Positions 61,871-64,000 of a DNA stretch of 64,000 bases are shown one piece after another. Made by a program: the position numbers and the translations under genes. This DNA is from Neorhizobium sp. JUb45. GTDB taxonomy: Bacteria; Pseudomonadota; Alphaproteobacteria; Rhizobiales; Rhizobiaceae. Every line of letters begins with the position of its first letter. Positions within the stretch are counted from its first letter, which is position 1. The stretch covers positions 930,001 through 994,000 of the forward strand of contig NZ_SLYW01000002.1 of assembly GCF_004343585.1 (NCBI RefSeq), written 5' to 3'. The notes under the pieces are model-generated. The model was not told the origin of the DNA. It was given only the letters and a program-made list of their open reading frames with translations, and did no database searches.

Positions 61871-64000
61871 GTGCCAACATTTTCGCCTAGTCTCGAAAAG
61901 GCGCTGCATCAGGCACTGACCTTCGCCAATAAGCGGCACCACGAATATGCAACGCTGGAGCATCTGCTCCTTGCGCTGATCGACGATTCCGATGCGGCGG
62001 CTGTCATGGGCGCGTGCAATGTCAATCTGGATAACCTTCGCAAGACGGTTTCCGATTACGTCGATAACGAACTCGCAAATCTCGTCACCGGTTACGACGA
62101 GGATTCTAAACCCACATCCGGCTTCCAGCGCGTCATCCAGCGCGCCGTCATTCACGTCCAGTCTTCCGGCCGTGAAGAAGTGACCGGCGCCAACGTGCTC
62201 GTCGCGATTTTTGCCGAGCGCGAAAGCCATGCCGCCTTCTTCCTGCAGGAGCAGGAGATGACGCGTTATGATGCGGTCAACTATATCAGCCACGGCATCG
62301 GCAAGCGGCCCGGCGCTTCGCAGGCGCGCACGCCGCGTGGTGCCGAAGAGGGCGATGCGGACGCAAAATCCTCCTCCTCGCGTGAGCAGGACGATGGTGC
62401 GACCAAGAAGCCGGCAGATGCACTCAAGGCCTATTGCGTCAACCTCAACGACAAGGCCAAGGATGGCCGTATCGATCCGCTGATCGGTCGTCATTCCGAG
62501 GTCAACCGCACCATTCAGGTCCTGTGCCGTCGTTCCAAGAACAACCCGCTTTATGTGGGGGATCCGGGCGTCGGCAAGACGGCGATCGCCGAAGGTCTCG
62601 CCAAACGTATCGTTGAAGGCAAGGTGCCTGAAGCGCTGGCCGACGCGACGATCTTCTCGCTCGACATGGGCACGCTGCTCGCCGGTACCCGTTATCGCGG
62701 TGATTTCGAGGAGCGTCTGAAGCAGGTCGTCAAGGAACTGGAAGATTTTCCGGGTGCCGTCCTGTTCATCGACGAAATCCACACCGTCATTGGTGCGGGT
62801 GCGACGTCCGGCGGCGCCATGGATGCGTCCAACCTGTTGAAGCCGGCTCTGTCCTCCGGGCAGATCCGCTGCATCGGTTCGACCACCTACAAGGAATATC
62901 GCCAGTTCTTCGAAAAGGACCGGGCTCTGGTCCGTCGTTTCCAGAAAATCGACGTCAATGAGCCGTCGATCGATGATGCGATCGAGATCATGAAGGGCCT
63001 GAAGCCTTATTTCGAAGAATACCATAAGCTGCGTTACACCAACGAGGCGATCAAGGCGGCTGTCGAACTGTCGGCGCGCTACATTTCCGACCGCAAGCTG
63101 CCGGACAAGGCGATCGACGTGATCGACGAGACCGGTGCGGCGCAGATGCTGCTGACGGCCTCCAAGCGCCGCAAGCTGATCACCGAGAAGGAAATCGAGG
63201 CGACGATCGCCACGATGGCCCGCATCCCGGCAAAGACGGTGTCCAAGGATGACGAGATGGTTCTCGCCAACCTGGAAAAGGAACTGCGTTCCGTCGTCTA
63301 CGGTCAGGACAAGGCGATCGAGGCACTGTCGACCGCGATCAAGCTTGCCCGTGCGGGTCTGCGCGAACCGAACAAGCCGATCGGCTCCTATGTCTTCTCC
63401 GGCCCGACAGGCGTCGGCAAGACGGAAGTCGCCAAACAGCTTGCCTCGTCGCTCGGCGTGGAAATGCTGCGCTTCGACATGTCGGAATACATGGAACGCC
63501 ACACGGTCTCGCGACTGCTCGGCGCGCCTCCCGGTTATGTCGGTTTCGACCAGGGCGGTCTTCTGACCGATGGCGTCGACCAGCATCCGCATTCCGTGGT
63601 TCTGCTCGACGAAATCGAGAAGGCGCATCCGGATATCTACAATATCCTGCTGCAGGTCATGGACCATGGTTCGCTGACCGACCACAACGGCAAGAAGATC
63701 GACTTCCGTAACGTCATCCTGATCATGACGACCAATGCGGGCGCTTCGGAAATGGCCAAGGCCGCCATCGGTTTCGGTTCCTCCAAGCGCACCGGTGAAG
63801 ACGAAGAGGCATTGAACCGCCTGTTCACGCCGGAATTCCGCAACCGTCTCGATGCGATCATCCCGTTCGCACCGCTGCCGACGGAAGTCATTCATCAGGT
63901 CGTGCAGAAGTTCGTGATGCAGCTGGAAACCCAGCTGTCTGAGCGCAACGTCACGTTCGACCTGCATCAGGATGCGATCGCCTGGCTGGCCGAAAAGGGC
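61871..64000 (+). CDS. clpA: ATP-dependent Clp protease ATPase subunit ClpA (3' end outside window)
   Basis: 710 codons are visible of about 800-830. It unfolds substrates and feeds ClpP. The N-domain (PSLEKALHQALTFANKRHHE) is the ClpS-docking module. Walker A motifs are GDPGVGKT at 230-237 and GPTGVGKT at 511-518; Walker B in the first ring is VLFIDEIHT. The second ring shows DMSEYMERHTVSRLLGAPPG and GYVGFDQGG. Start is GTG 61871, in tight linkage to clpS. The hydrophilic linker between N-domain and first AAA domain is about 40 residues and Ser/Asp-rich. Confidence 0.96.
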   Translation, partial: MPTFSPSLEKALHQALTFANKRHHEYATLEHLLLALIDDSDAAAVMGACNVNLDNLRKTVSDYVDNELANLVTGYDEDSKPTSGFQRVIQRAVIHVQSSGREEVTGANVLVAIFAERESHAAFFLQEQEMTRYDAVNYISHGIGKRPGASQARTPRGAEEGDADAKSSSSREQDDGATKKPADALKAYCVNLNDKAKDGRIDPLIGRHSEVNRTIQVLCRRSKNNPLYVGDPGVGKTAIAEGLAKRIVEGKVPEALADATIFSLDMGTLLAGTRYRGDFEERLKQVVKELEDFPGAVLFIDEIHTVIGAGATSGGAMDASNLLKPALSSGQIRCIGSTTYKEYRQFFEKDRALVRRFQKIDVNEPSIDDAIEIMKGLKPYFEEYHKLRYTNEAIKAAVELSARYISDRKLPDKAIDVIDETGAAQMLLTASKRRKLITEKEIEATIATMARIPAKTVSKDDEMVLANLEKELRSVVYGQDKAIEALSTAIKLARAGLREPNKPIGSYVFSGPTGVGKTEVAKQLASSLGVEMLRFDMSEYMERHTVSRLLGAPPGYVGFDQGGLLTDGVDQHPHSVVLLDEIEKAHPDIYNILLQVMDHGSLTDHNGKKIDFRNVILIMTTNAGASEMAKAAIGFGSSKRTGEDEEALNRLFTPEFRNRLDAIIPFAPLPTEVIHQVVQKFVMQLETQLSERNVTFDLHQDAIAWLAEKG

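Noticed and set aside
61433..63967. 844-residue open frame on the minus strand opposite clpS and clpA
   Set aside because: Same artefact; the plus-strand ClpS and ClpA proteins are unambiguous.

Overview
This window is a piece of an alphaproteobacterial chromosome, most likely from the Rhizobiaceae (Agrobacterium/Rhizobium group). The evidence is a complete aapJQMP general amino-acid uptake operon, a class I polyhydroxybutyrate synthase, two homologues of mitochondrial complex I accessory subunits (NDUFS4-like and NDUFS6-like), paired DUF1127 genes, DUF192 and DUF3126 proteins, and promoters of the rhizobial CTTGAC/CTATAT kind. It reads as core chromosome. I see no insertion sequence, integrase, prophage or CRISPR array.

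Layout. 1-4.8 kb: 3'-truncated trmFO, two DUF1127 genes, a probable three-hairpin anti-Shine-Dalgarno small RNA, tRNA-Leu, trigger factor, and an overlapping pair of tiny membrane proteins. 4.8-16.3 kb: ABC-F ATPase, peptidase T, a HtrA-like protein without its catalytic triad, GST, GNAT, isocitrate dehydrogenase, a FUSC membrane protein, TrmJ-like methyltransferase and glutamate racemase. 16.3-22 kb: small ORFs, a second GNAT, a higBA module with a frameshifted toxin, a LysE exporter, a HerA-like ATPase, vapBC, and rpsD with a structured leader. 22-32.7 kb: soluble transhydrogenase, then a seven-gene cluster made of a GntR regulator, a complete dipeptide-type ABC importer, a gamma-glutamyltransferase-like enzyme and a DUF1028 protein.

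32.7-46.6 kb: an MmyB-like regulator, an epimerase, radC, map, a Phd/RelE toxin-antitoxin pair, sfsA, phaC, two lipoproteins, an aminotransferase, homoserine dehydrogenase, recJ, and two tRNA-Glu genes inside a 112-bp identical direct repeat. 46.6-64 kb: glyoxalase I, a double cold-shock protein overlapping a DUF192 gene, tRNA-Pro, the NDUFS4-like gene, tRNA-Arg, a PAS protein, aapJQMP, metC, a flavin monooxygenase, two small zinc proteins, an alpha/beta hydrolase, cysE, DUF3126, clpS and the start of clpA.

How the genes fit together. Amino-acid handling dominates: two importers (aap and the dipeptide-type system), peptidase T, a cytosolic gamma-glutamyltransferase homologue, metC, cysE, hom and an aminotransferase. 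A second theme is redox and protein quality control (icd, sthA, gloA, GST, tig, clpSA, map). The three toxin-antitoxin modules look like small insertions between housekeeping genes, and one of them has a broken toxin. Product names rest on reading conserved motifs by eye; no database search was run.
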